Shown: one piece after another, positions 8,596 to 17,226 of the stretch
Layout: every line of letters starts with the position of its first letter
How positions within the stretch are numbered: the stretch's first letter is position 1
Source: Candidatus Fermentibacteraceae bacterium
GTDB lineage: Bacteria > Fermentibacterota > Fermentibacteria > Fermentibacterales > JCC-6
Direction: 5' to 3'
NCBI GenBank assembly: GCA_016744855.1
Contig: JADGDO010000001.1
Span: 124,001 to 188,000 of the forward strand
Length of the DNA stretch: 64,000 bases
The notes under the pieces: model-generated
What the model saw: the letters and a program-made list of their open reading frames with translations, nothing else
Databases searched by the model: none
Told to the model about the DNA's origin: nothing
Position numbers and translations under genes: made by a program

Positions 8596-10323
8596 ATGTC
8601 CGAAATTAGAAAACTACCTGACCATCTTGTTAACCTTATCGCAGCCGGTGAAGTTGTTGAAAGACCGGCATCTGTGGTTAAAGAACTTCTTGAAAATTCA
8701 CTTGATGCCGGTGCTACTGCTGTCGAGATTGATCTGGAAGCCGGTGGTAGAAAGCTGATTACCGTTCGTGATAACGGTGGTGGTATGGACAAGCACGATA
8801 TTCTTCTTGCAATTCAGCGTCATGCTACTAGCAAAATTTCATCACCCTCGGATTTAAATGATATAGCTACTCTCGGGTTTCGCGGTGAAGCACTTCCCAG
8901 TATTGCCAGTGTTTCCAGGATGACTATTTTGACCAGTCGGGGAGATGAGGGCTGGAAATTAATTATTACAGGTGGCAGAATGGATTCTCTCGAACCAGCC
9001 GGACGAACAAAAGGCACAACAATAACAGTCGAGAATCTGTTTTTTAATCAACCGGCCAGAAGGAAATTTCTGAAATCCGAAACAACAGAACTCACCTGGA
9101 TTGAAAGAATTGTAACCGGAGCATCACTCGCACGAATCGAATGCTCTTTCTCGCTTCAGCATAATGGAAGAAAAATATTCAATCTTCCAGTAGTTGATTC
9201 ACCAATTCAGAGATTGCGCGACAGATATGGTCTTGATTCTACTGAGCGTTGTGCAGAGTCATCGGGTGAAAGCGACGGCGTTAAAGCCCTCCTGTATATT
9301 TTTCCGGAAAAGAGGTGGGCAAACAGACGTCACCAGTATACTCTTGTAAATGGGAGGCTGGTTACAGCTCTTCAGGTTACGATGCCACTCAGGGATGCTT
9401 TCTCAGGACCTGCCGGAGAGCCTCTGCTTCTCTGCTCAGTCACTATTGATCCCTCTCAATTGGATGTAAATGCTCATCCTGCTAAAAGAGAGGTACGCTT
9501 CAGGAAACCTTATCAGGTTGAATCAGCTGTTCGATCTGCAATTCCGGGAATTGCAGCACACAGGACCCATTCAACTGTATCACTACCTTATTCAGCACAC
9601 AACTTCACGTCTAACTCTGCTTCCTCTCATGTTTCCTATTCAAAAGAACCATATAGAAGCAATGAAAAAGCCGTTACAGCATCTGCTTACCAAACTGCGA
9701 TGGATTTCGGAATGCCCGGAAAGAACGACTTTCAAACGATTGAGAGCAACAGTAATTCCTGGGAAGATTCTCTGGAAATGATTCGAATTTCCGGTTCGTA
9801 CCTGGTAACAGAAACCGCAACAGGCCTTTTGATTGTTGATCAGCATGCCGCTCATGAGCGAATTTTATACGAGGAAATCATTGCTTCTGTTAAGGGTGCT
9901 ATGTCTGCCGGTCAGCAGAGGATGCTTCTGCCAGAGGAAATCAGTGTCGATGACAATGATAAGAGTATTCTGAAAATCTATAAATCCATGATAACGCAAG
10001 CTGGATATGATTTTCAGATTATCGGAGATACTCTTGAGCTTCTCAGTGTTCCTGTTGGTATTAAACGAGGAACTGAAGCTCTTAGAGAAGTAATAAAAGC
10101 TCTCTCAAAGGGGGTAGATGTTTCAGAGTCTGAAGGAGAGCGAATCGCATCTGCAAGTGCATGTGCAGGAGCTATTAAGTTTGGAGACAAGATTACCCTC
10201 ACAGAAGCCAGGCATCTCTTTCACACCCTTTTTACAATGAACGATCCTTTTCATTGCCCTCATGGAAGACCTACAATGATTGAGCTTCCTTTCAGTGAAC
10301 TGGAGAATCGTTTTGGAAGATAG
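8596..10323 (+). CDS. mutL: DNA mismatch repair protein MutL with endonuclease motif
   Basis: A 575-residue MutL. The start is ATG 8596, with GGAGGA directly upstream; an upstream in-frame codon lies inside the tRNA and is rejected. The GHKL ATPase part is complete: 'NLIAAGEVVERPASVVKELL', 'LENSLDAGA', 'DNGGGMD', 'LGFRGEALPSIASV'. The C-terminal dimerisation part keeps the metal-binding endonuclease motif DQHA-x2-E-x4-E ('DQHAAHERILYEE') and the late 'CPHGRP' motif. It is therefore the nicking type of MutL found in organisms without MutH. miaA begins inside its 3' end, as in many bacteria where mutL and miaA are adjacent. Confidence 0.96.
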   Translation: MSEIRKLPDHLVNLIAAGEVVERPASVVKELLENSLDAGATAVEIDLEAGGRKLITVRDNGGGMDKHDILLAIQRHATSKISSPSDLNDIATLGFRGEALPSIASVSRMTILTSRGDEGWKLIITGGRMDSLEPAGRTKGTTITVENLFFNQPARRKFLKSETTELTWIERIVTGASLARIECSFSLQHNGRKIFNLPVVDSPIQRLRDRYGLDSTERCAESSGESDGVKALLYIFPEKRWANRRHQYTLVNGRLVTALQVTMPLRDAFSGPAGEPLLLCSVTIDPSQLDVNAHPAKREVRFRKPYQVESAVRSAIPGIAAHRTHSTVSLPYSAHNFTSNSASSHVSYSKEPYRSNEKAVTASAYQTAMDFGMPGKNDFQTIESNSNSWEDSLEMIRISGSYLVTETATGLLIVDQHAAHERILYEEIIASVKGAMSAGQQRMLLPEEISVDDNDKSILKIYKSMITQAGYDFQIIGDTLELLSVPVGIKRGTEALREVIKALSKGVDVSESEGERIASASACAGAIKFGDKITLTEARHLFHTLFTMNDPFHCPHGRPTMIELPFSELENRFGR

Positions 10324-11230
10324 AATACCGGTAATTGCCGGATGCACGGCAGTAGGGAAGACGGCTGCTGCTTTCTACATTGCAGAGCGGAGAGGCAATG
10401 TGGAGATAATCAGCGCGGATTCCAGACAGCTGTACAGAGGAATGAATATTGGAACAGCAAAACCATCTACGGACGAGTTGAAAAGATTTCCTCATCACAT
10501 GATCGATGTGGCTGATCCTGATGATCTTCTTTCAGCGAACTGGTTTGCTGAAAAAGCTATCGAGATAATCGAAGACATTCTAAAGCGAGGTTCAATTCCT
10601 CTTGTTGTGGGGGGATCAGGCTTGTATGTGATGTCACTTGCCGGGCTTCTTGATTCACTTCCACACAGAAACGACAGCATACGTAATTCTTTGATTTCAC
10701 TGGAAGATACTGTTCCAGGTTCTCTTCATCGTCTTCTTGAAGGTCTGGATGAGAAGGAGGCCGGGCGTACAGGGATCTCTGACCGGGTACGACTTGTAAG
10801 AGCGCTTGAGATTGCTCTTCTAAGCGGAAACAAACCCTCAGTTCTTAAAAAAGGTGGCACACCGGACAAAAGATTTCGATTTGTTTTCATAGAGAAGGAC
10901 AACACTGTTCTCCGTGAAGGTATCAAAAGAAGAACTTCAGCCATGCTCAAAGATGGTCTTCTTGAAGAGGTTAAAGGTCTTGTTGAGAAAGGGTTTACTC
11001 GTCAGCCGGTATTGGGAGCTACAATCGGATACTCAGAGCTTCTTGATCATCTGGAAGGGCTTTGCTCTCTTGAAGATGCGCAGTCGGCTATCGAAACTCA
11101 TACATGGCAGTATGCCAGAAAGCAGAGAAACATGTTCAGGCGTCTGCCGGGTGTAATATCAGTAAGCAGTGATCCAATTCAGGTTGAAGCTGCACTTTTC
11201 GGTGAGAGGAGAAATGATGGATCGAGATAA
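10313..11230 (+). CDS. miaA: tRNA dimethylallyltransferase
   Basis: A protein of about 305 residues that prenylates A37 of tRNAs reading UNN codons. It has P-loop 'GCTAVGKT', 'DSRQLYRGMNIGTAKP', 'HHMIDVADP', 'GGSGLYV', and the C-terminal 'TWQYARKQRNMFRR' typical of MiaA. The start is taken as TTG 10313, with GGAG at a proper distance, overlapping mutL by 11 bases. An ATG at 10280 is in frame but would add residues with no family counterpart. mtaB and trmO elsewhere in the window act on t6A37-type nucleosides instead. Confidence 0.94.
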   Translation: MEDRIPVIAGCTAVGKTAAAFYIAERRGNVEIISADSRQLYRGMNIGTAKPSTDELKRFPHHMIDVADPDDLLSANWFAEKAIEIIEDILKRGSIPLVVGGSGLYVMSLAGLLDSLPHRNDSIRNSLISLEDTVPGSLHRLLEGLDEKEAGRTGISDRVRLVRALEIALLSGNKPSVLKKGGTPDKRFRFVFIEKDNTVLREGIKRRTSAMLKDGLLEEVKGLVEKGFTRQPVLGATIGYSELLDHLEGLCSLEDAQSAIETHTWQYARKQRNMFRRLPGVISVSSDPIQVEAALFGERRNDGSR

Positions 11231-12425
11231 AAACATTATTACCGAGCATCTGCCTCTTGAAGAGGTAATGTTGGCGGATATTGATGGAATCGAGGCTCCT
11301 CTCAACTGGTCAAGAGACCCAGAGGATGATTCACCTGAAGTACCCCCAGTCGTTATTGAAGAAAACAGAGGATTCTCCCTAGTCGGTAATCATCGTACTG
11401 TATGGCATTTGAAAAAAAGCGGTAAGAGCATGGTAAAATGTCTTATCGTGAGAAGCATTGTTCATGTGAAACCGGCTCATTCTCTGATAAGCAACTGCAC
11501 TGAAGAAGCAATGCTGTTTGAAGCTCTTCTTAGAAGGGATATTGTACCCAACAGAAGCCGTCTTGCTGATATGCTGGGGTATTCCCGAGCAAGGATCACA
11601 CAGCTTCTAAACCAGCTTAAACTTCCCAAGAACATAAGACAAAGAGTTCTCATTACAGATGATGTCAGTGAATTCAAACTCCGACCTCTTCTTAAATTCC
11701 TCGATGATGATGCTCGGCTGCAAATGGGATTTAAGAAACTTATGGAAGGTAAGCTTTCAGGTAGACAGATGGCTGTATTTGCTAACTCTGATCTATTCGA
11801 AACCGCCACAGAGACTCCAGAGAGTACAAAAACACCACTCGAAATCACTCTTGATGATCCGGTTAATTCTATTGCCGAGTTGGAAGGGGTTTTTGCCGGT
11901 GATGAGCTAATGGAGGAGTCGACAGAATTGACTAAAGAAGATGAAGGCATTTCAAGTAAAAGCATAATAGAAGAGGAAGAGAATACCCTCTCAGAGCGAA
12001 CAGTGAAACAACCGAGAGTTGATATGGCTGAGGTTTTGAGGGACATTGGTAATATTCGTGAAAACGACTGGAAAATGAAGTCCATTGTACGAACTCTGTC
12101 TCCTCTCGAAATGATCTTTCTGGATGGTGTTTCTAAAATGCGTACAGGTCTTTATTCTGAAGCGTTGGATCTACTCGGTGAGGTCGTCTCTGAAGATTCG
12201 GATCACCACCTGGCATGGTTTTACCTGGGGCGCTGCTGCAACCTTACAGGCTCACTTCAGGAGGCAGAAGAGTACCTTAGAAATGCGGTTTCCAGACACC
12301 CTGACAACCCTGATTATCTGGTTGAGCTGGCTATTGTACTCGAGAAGCTGAAGAGACACACAGAGGCTGAAGCATTTTATAGAAAATCAGCTATACTGAG
12401 AAAAGCACTGGCAACTGGAAAATGA
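11217..12425 (+). CDS. ParB-like nuclease/HTH domain fused to TPR repeats
   Basis: About 402 residues. The N-terminal 80 have the ParB-like pattern, 'PPVVIEENRGFSLVGNHRTV' followed by 'KCLIV'. A ParB/KorB-type helix-turn-helix lies at about 110-160 ('SRLADMLGYSRARITQLLNQL'). An acidic linker follows, and the last 120 residues are TPR repeats ('AWFYLGRCCNLTGSLQEAEE', 'HTEAEAFYRKSAILRKAL'). It lacks a ParB C-terminal dimerisation domain and no parA or parS-like site is nearby. Chromosome segregation is therefore not assured; a DNA-binding scaffold is as likely. The start is chosen at ATG 11217 (GAGAGGAG upstream); ATG 11214 is the alternative. It overlaps miaA and is overlapped by the next gene (ATGA). 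Confidence 0.7.
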   Translation: MDRDKNIITEHLPLEEVMLADIDGIEAPLNWSRDPEDDSPEVPPVVIEENRGFSLVGNHRTVWHLKKSGKSMVKCLIVRSIVHVKPAHSLISNCTEEAMLFEALLRRDIVPNRSRLADMLGYSRARITQLLNQLKLPKNIRQRVLITDDVSEFKLRPLLKFLDDDARLQMGFKKLMEGKLSGRQMAVFANSDLFETATETPESTKTPLEITLDDPVNSIAELEGVFAGDELMEESTELTKEDEGISSKSIIEEEENTLSERTVKQPRVDMAEVLRDIGNIRENDWKMKSIVRTLSPLEMIFLDGVSKMRTGLYSEALDLLGEVVSEDSDHHLAWFYLGRCCNLTGSLQEAEEYLRNAVSRHPDNPDYLVELAIVLEKLKRHTEAEAFYRKSAILRKALATGK

Positions 12426-14014
12426 GAAAGCCTCTGATTACTTTTCTTGTTTCTCTACTGATCTTGATCTCATGCGCAAAAGTTGTTGCTCCTTCTGGAG
12501 GTCCTGTTGATGATACTCCACCGGAAGTAACTGAAGTCTTTCCGCAACAAGGCTTTGTGGAGGAAACACCTTCTGAAATTACAATCTACTTTTCAGAGAA
12601 GATCAGAGCATCTGAATCTGATATACAGTTGTACCCAGAAAGCGGCGGCATTGCTGTTATTAAGGGTAATGAGGCACACATTACAATTGGTGTTGAAAGT
12701 GCGATAGTTCTGGTGAATCTATCCTCTACTCTTGAGGATATGAGAGGGAACAAGATTGTTAACCCCGAGACTTTTGTTTGGAACAGTATCCCTGAAGACA
12801 GTTTTGCCTCTGTCTCAGTTTCCCTGCTTCGTGACGGTGGAGGCATAGTGACAGCCAATGCACGGTGTGATTTCTTTCTTCTGCCTGATACTGTATCTCC
12901 GGCGATCTCCCATTATCCTGATACACTTGGTGTGATAGACGCCGGATGGCTATCTCCCGGTGATTATATGGTTCTCGGTTACGAGGACTTTGACCAGAGC
13001 AGAACTTGGGACCCTGAACGCGAGCCGGGAACAGCAAGTGAAATTTCTCTGGCTTCGGGTGATTACGCTGAATTCGCTATGACCATGACAATCATCGACA
13101 GCATTGGACCCCGTATATCTGAGCTTCTCGTTACTGATGGATGGCATCTGGAGGTTATCTGGAATGAACAGATCGGTGCAGATTTTGATGACTCCGAACT
13201 TGTTTCGATTACCGGGCCGGATTCTTTGCCGGTTAATATTTACAGTATTGGAACTTCTTCGGGAAGAAGCACCAACGGGAGAATGACTGTCTACACAGAA
13301 CAGATGGCTGACACAATGTACACCATTACTGTTAGAGGAATTACAGATCTTGCGGGCAACCCCTCATTACCTGATACCATAGAGTTTTGGGGAACAGATT
13401 CACTTCCCGCTTCAAAGCTTTCAGTTCAATATGCATTTCCTATTGACGGTGGAATTGACATACCACCAACGGGACCTTTTTACATTACTTTTTCAGACTG
13501 GGTTGATGAAACAGCTGTTGATTCTCTTTATTCGATTTCCAGGGTTGCAGATAGTGTGGTTGTTTCCGGTGAATTTGTGCGGATGTCGGCCCTGGGCTTC
13601 TCTTTCACTCCATTTGATGAACTCCTTGGAAACCGTCAATACCGTACAGATCTTCTTCCCGGCATTGTCTCTCTTCAGGGTGATTCACTGGCCGGAGCGA
13701 GCTGGGCATTTATTCCCGCCTGGAGCGAAAGCCCCGGAATTGTAAGTGGTTCGATATCAGGTACAAGCGCTTCAGTTGTAACAATGGTCTTTGCCCCTGC
13801 TGGCAGCTCCGGAGAGATTCTTACTGGAGATTATACGCGCGGAACTTACAGTTTTCCAGATATCCCTGGTGGAAGATACACCGTTTCTGCTTTCGTAGAC
13901 TGGAATTCAGACAATGTCTGGAATCCCGGAGAACCCTATGGTGCATGGCCAGGAGTTGTAGAGGTTTTCCCTGGAATAGAAACTCCGGACATTCTTATCA
14001 AGGTTCTTCCATGA
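12422..14014 (+). CDS. Lipoprotein with bacterial Ig-like (SbsA-type) domains
   Basis: A 530-residue lipoprotein: 'MRKPLITFLVSLLILISCAK' has a lipobox with Cys at position 18. Directly after comes 'GGPVDDTPPEVTEVFPQQG' and 'ITIYFSEKI', the signature of the SbsA-type Ig-like domain that occurs in FCB-group lipoproteins. Similar repeats recur near residue 230 ('WNEQIGADFDD') and 350 ('IDIPPTGPFYITFSDWVD'). The end resembles a carboxypeptidase-regulatory-like beta sandwich ('GSISGTSASVVTMVFAP' and 'YSFPDIPGGRYTVSAFVD'). It is probably an outer-membrane or surface structural lipoprotein; the ligand is unknown. It overlaps both neighbours by 4 bases. Confidence 0.75.
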   Translation: MRKPLITFLVSLLILISCAKVVAPSGGPVDDTPPEVTEVFPQQGFVEETPSEITIYFSEKIRASESDIQLYPESGGIAVIKGNEAHITIGVESAIVLVNLSSTLEDMRGNKIVNPETFVWNSIPEDSFASVSVSLLRDGGGIVTANARCDFFLLPDTVSPAISHYPDTLGVIDAGWLSPGDYMVLGYEDFDQSRTWDPEREPGTASEISLASGDYAEFAMTMTIIDSIGPRISELLVTDGWHLEVIWNEQIGADFDDSELVSITGPDSLPVNIYSIGTSSGRSTNGRMTVYTEQMADTMYTITVRGITDLAGNPSLPDTIEFWGTDSLPASKLSVQYAFPIDGGIDIPPTGPFYITFSDWVDETAVDSLYSISRVADSVVVSGEFVRMSALGFSFTPFDELLGNRQYRTDLLPGIVSLQGDSLAGASWAFIPAWSESPGIVSGSISGTSASVVTMVFAPAGSSGEILTGDYTRGTYSFPDIPGGRYTVSAFVDWNSDNVWNPGEPYGAWPGVVEVFPGIETPDILIKVLP

Positions 14015-14826
14015 TGGTTTTTAAGCCGGAAGACAGGTTTAATAGAGCTAAGTGTAACAGCTGTGGAATATGTGTCTCTGCATGTCCGGAGTCAGCGATA
14101 GAAACTGATTCTTCGGATGGTATTACAGCATTCACGTCTGCATGTATCGGTTGCGCGCACTGTGGTTGTTACTGTCCACTGAATTGCTTTGATCTTCCCC
14201 TGGCTAAGTCGGATATGTTGCCTCAGGAAGATCAGATACAGAACCTCTATGAGGCTCGGAGATCTACAAGAAAGTTTTTAGACAGAAGAATAGATGAAGA
14301 GGTTCTCAGGTCGCTTCTTGAACCGGTTGGGTTTTCCCCAACTGGGCAGAATGCCCAGGGAGTAACTGTGGATGTCCTTATCGGGAGAGACAATATTGAC
14401 AGCCTCATTCTTAATCCTATTGTAAGACTTGTCAGGGTATTGGATTGCTTCCGTCTCTTGACCCTTTTCGCTGGCCCCGCTGGAAAAATCATAAAGAAGC
14501 TCCGCAGTGGAGAAGATGTAATCTGCTGGAATGCTCCTTGTGTCCTGCTGTTCAGAGCACCAGCAAGAAATGTGACGGGAAAAACCGATTCTGTAATAGC
14601 TGCTACAATGGTATCGATTAAAGCAGAAGCTTTGGGACTTGGTTCCCTATGGAACGGAATTGTACAGATAATCTCACCGATTCTGAGAGTAAGAAGAAGT
14701 CAAGCAGTTCTTTGTGTAGGGTATCCGGCTTTGAAGAGATATCAGCAAATTCCTGAACGGACCTGGAATAGATCAGATGTCAGTCGGAGTAAACAGGACG
14801 CCAGGGGAGATCATCGTGAAGACTAG
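14011..14826 (+). CDS. Ferredoxin-nitroreductase fusion protein
   Basis: A 271-residue protein. Residues 1-65 hold two 4Fe-4S motifs (C15-x2-C-x2-C-x3-CP and C45-x2-C-x2-C-x3-CP). The remainder is an FMN-dependent nitroreductase domain starting 'RRSTRKFLDRRIDEE', with 'SPTGQNAQGV' for flavin binding and 'EALGLGSLWNG' near the end. The family transfers electrons from ferredoxin to a flavin; the physiological substrate is rarely known. The start is ATG 14011 in the ATGA overlap with the lipoprotein gene, with ATG 14014 as alternative. The 3' end overlaps the convergent deacetylase gene by 47 bases. Confidence 0.85.
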   Translation: MMVFKPEDRFNRAKCNSCGICVSACPESAIETDSSDGITAFTSACIGCAHCGCYCPLNCFDLPLAKSDMLPQEDQIQNLYEARRSTRKFLDRRIDEEVLRSLLEPVGFSPTGQNAQGVTVDVLIGRDNIDSLILNPIVRLVRVLDCFRLLTLFAGPAGKIIKKLRSGEDVICWNAPCVLLFRAPARNVTGKTDSVIAATMVSIKAEALGLGSLWNGIVQIISPILRVRRSQAVLCVGYPALKRYQQIPERTWNRSDVSRSKQDARGDHRED

Positions 14827-15703
14827 GTCTGGCATCGCTCTCAACCATTATGTTTGACCAGTTTAGAAGTCTCGGGACGCTGTAGAGTGCCATATCAATC
14901 CTGCTTATTCTGAACTCTCCCAGTCCATCCGGATCAAAGATTCTATTAAAACTGCCAACTGCACCATCAACGAGGTACGCCTGAACTACTGAAGGTCGAC
15001 CCTGATACTCGAGTGATGCTACTGTGCTTTCAGCATTTACGCCTCTTGGAATTCTTCCTCCAGGGTATGCGAATGCATTAATTCCGCTGGTTCGGAGTCC
15101 AAGTTTACCCTGGAACAGGTTGAGTGCAGGTGTTACCTGCTCCCAGTATCTGGATGGAGGTATTTTAGTGAATGAAAGATGATCTGTTGAGTGATTTCCG
15201 ATAACATGGCCCATATCGAGAACAGCATTTAACTTCTCTTCTGAATTATTGCCAAAAGGAATTTTGTCCCAGCTGATAAAGAAAACAACACCTCTGCCAA
15301 AATCAGGATGTTCTTCAATGAATGTATTGACTATAGCGACGGCACAGTCCGGATCTATCTGTTGTTGACCGTCCGGAGATTCAAGATATCTGAAGTTATC
15401 TTCCCAGCCATCATCAAAGGTAATCATTACAGGTCGTCTGTCGAGGGGAACCCTGCTTAGGCCATCCTCTATGTCTGTCGGTTGGATGAGAAAGAATCCG
15501 GCATCATACAAGCGCTGAAGGTCATCTCTAAGTTTGAAGGGAGTTGCACTGTAATCGCTCTGATGGGCTGTTATCTGGTGGTATGTGAGAACAGGAATTC
15601 CACTTGCATAATCAGCAGCTTCCGGGGTTACTCCGTAATCCAGCGGTTGTGGAGTGCCAGTTGATGGAATGAAACCTGCGAGGACAAGTAATAGTATCGT
15701 CAT
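14780..15703 (-). CDS. Secreted polysaccharide deacetylase family protein
   Basis: 307 residues with a short signal sequence (MTILLLVLAGFIPSTGTPQ). The NodB-homology fold is shown by 'GIPVLTYHQI', the catalytic/metal Asp pair in 'MITFDDGWEDNF', the metal-binding His pair in 'GNHSTDHLSF' and 'NAFAYPGGRIP' (motif 3). The enzyme family removes N- or O-acetyl groups from glycans such as peptidoglycan or exopolysaccharide. The substrate here is unknown. It overlaps the upstream lipoprotein gene by 4 bases (ATGA) and is convergent with, and overlaps, the nitroreductase gene. Confidence 0.87.
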   Translation of the reverse strand: MTILLLVLAGFIPSTGTPQPLDYGVTPEAADYASGIPVLTYHQITAHQSDYSATPFKLRDDLQRLYDAGFFLIQPTDIEDGLSRVPLDRRPVMITFDDGWEDNFRYLESPDGQQQIDPDCAVAIVNTFIEEHPDFGRGVVFFISWDKIPFGNNSEEKLNAVLDMGHVIGNHSTDHLSFTKIPPSRYWEQVTPALNLFQGKLGLRTSGINAFAYPGGRIPRGVNAESTVASLEYQGRPSVVQAYLVDGAVGSFNRIFDPDGLGEFRISRIDMALYSVPRLLNWSNIMVESDARPSLHDDLPWRPVYSD

Positions 15704-16410
15704 AGCGGCATCACCGTAATACGATCAAGGTCTGCATTGACTTTGGAGTCGATGAATACACCAATCTGGCCGGTAGGGGGTACAGTGGTTCTCACCACCT
15801 GTATCAGCTGACCATTAACGGAAAAGTCTGTGTAGTTCCCGTGAACTTCAGCTGTGAGCTCTACTTCTGTAAGTCTGTAGGGGAGAAGCCTTGATGATTC
15901 GAACGCATCCAGACCCATTACCGGAATCCAGAGACCGTTAATGCACCTTTGAATTGTGTATTGACCTCTGCCGTTTACCCCGAGAAGAAGAAAGTTATCT
16001 GCTCCATCTGCTCTAAGGACAAGACCTACAACAGAATGTGACTGTGCTTCAACGAGGTTAAAAACTGCCTGAACAAGACCATCTTTTAGCAGACCGGAGG
16101 TACTGAGCAAAACCACCGGCTCGTTGAAGTAATGATTATCAACATGAAGAGCACCATTGTATACATCATAGGTGAGATTCTGCCCGAAGGGCTTATCAAG
16201 AACACTCCCGAAAGTACAGTTTAAAAGGGTGTCATCGGGAGCAGGGGCGATCTGTTCAGCGCTCATCTGTTCAATAGCCTCTGATACTGTTTCAGAAGCA
16301 CCCGCTGTGCTGGATGTGCTGGAGGCACCCACAAAAAAACCACTGGTCTGCTCTGTTGATCCACAGGCCATGACAAGCATTCCAAAAACAATCAAGTATA
16401 TTTTCATCAT
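15700..16410 (-). CDS. Lipoprotein with concanavalin-like (DUF1080-type) domain
   Basis: About 236 residues. The start is placed at ATG 16410, with GGGAAAA upstream; ATG 16428 and 16407 are alternatives. It begins MMKIYLIVFGMLVMACGS, a lipoprotein signal with lipobox 'VMAC'. After a Ser/Thr/Ala-rich linker the rest is a beta sandwich: 'LVQAVFNLVEAQSHSVVGLV', 'YTIQRCINGLW', 'NYTDFSVNGQLIQ' and 'PPTGQIGVFIDS'. This is the pattern of the DUF1080/LamG-like concanavalin fold that often binds or cleaves sugars. No catalytic residues were identified. It is co-transcribed with the deacetylase. Confidence 0.6.
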   Translation of the reverse strand: MMKIYLIVFGMLVMACGSTEQTSGFFVGASSTSSTAGASETVSEAIEQMSAEQIAPAPDDTLLNCTFGSVLDKPFGQNLTYDVYNGALHVDNHYFNEPVVLLSTSGLLKDGLVQAVFNLVEAQSHSVVGLVLRADGADNFLLLGVNGRGQYTIQRCINGLWIPVMGLDAFESSRLLPYRLTEVELTAEVHGNYTDFSVNGQLIQVVRTTVPPTGQIGVFIDSKVNADLDRITVMPL

Positions 16411-16449
16411 AAAATAAAGTTTTCCCATCTTTGTGAAGGCGATAAAATA

Positions 16450-17226
16450 GTGTTGAAAACTATTGTATTTTCTGCTTGCTGTCTAGTGTTGGGTCTCGCG
16501 CTGGGGTGTAGGGAAGAAACCCCCGCAAGAGTGATGATTACTGCTTCAAATGAAGTTGGGTATGTGCATGCACCTCCGCTATATGAAGTAATCATTCCCG
16601 ATTCTCTTCTTACTGGAATACTCTGGGGCAAAAGTTTTCCTCTCCTGGTACATTGGGTAACAGTCGAAGAATCTGTTGAAAAGGGTGACACAGTTCTCAT
16701 GGGAACTGATCCTTTTTTCTCTGTGGAAATGGAGAGAGTCGGTATGGCTTTGAACATTGCAGAGGCTATAGGAGATAGCTCTGCGATAGACAGCCTTTAC
16801 ACCATACTGACTGATTCATCGTCCTATACATACATTACCTCTTCTTCAACAGGAGCCATAGAAAACCTCGCATTTTCTGATCAAGTACTTCAACCCGGAG
16901 ACACTGCCGCAGTAGTTAAAGGTTCTCCTCCTGATTCTGTGTACATTCTTGTTCCAACCTATTCCCATATAAAGTGGCCTGATAATCTTCCAGGTAGCAC
17001 AGTGACTGACCTGGGTCTCCAGTGTTACGGACCGATACCCGGCGCAACAGATTTGATCCCGGGAGTGTGGTCTGTAAAACCTCAGTATGTTTTCGAAAAT
17101 GAATTGAATTCATTTCTTATTTCAGTAGGGGACTCCCTTCCTGTTTCTATTATAGGTACTACCGAAACATCCAGAATCATCTATTCGACCTTTCCTCTGG
17201 ATTCTCTCCCTCTTACTCCCTGGTAA
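16450..17226 (+). CDS. Lipoprotein, function unknown
   Basis: 258 residues from GTG 16450 (TTG 16453 is an alternative). The N-terminus MLKTIVFSACCLVLGLALGC is a lipoprotein signal. A stretch 'VEKGDTVLMGTDPFFSVEME' resembles the hairpin of biotinyl/lipoyl-like domains seen in membrane fusion proteins, but the similarity is short and I do not claim it. It is divergent from the 16410 lipoprotein with only about 40 bases between start codons. It is convergent with, and overlaps by 14 bases, the msrBA gene. Confidence 0.5.
   Translation: MLKTIVFSACCLVLGLALGCREETPARVMITASNEVGYVHAPPLYEVIIPDSLLTGILWGKSFPLLVHWVTVEESVEKGDTVLMGTDPFFSVEMERVGMALNIAEAIGDSSAIDSLYTILTDSSSYTYITSSSTGAIENLAFSDQVLQPGDTAAVVKGSPPDSVYILVPTYSHIKWPDNLPGSTVTDLGLQCYGPIPGATDLIPGVWSVKPQYVFENELNSFLISVGDSLPVSIIGTTETSRIIYSTFPLDSLPLTPW

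Noticed and set aside
11477-12085. A 202-codon Ser-rich minus-strand frame
   Set aside because: Antisense to the ParB-like/TPR gene, with no start signal; Ser-rich product comes from reverse-reading of acidic repeats.
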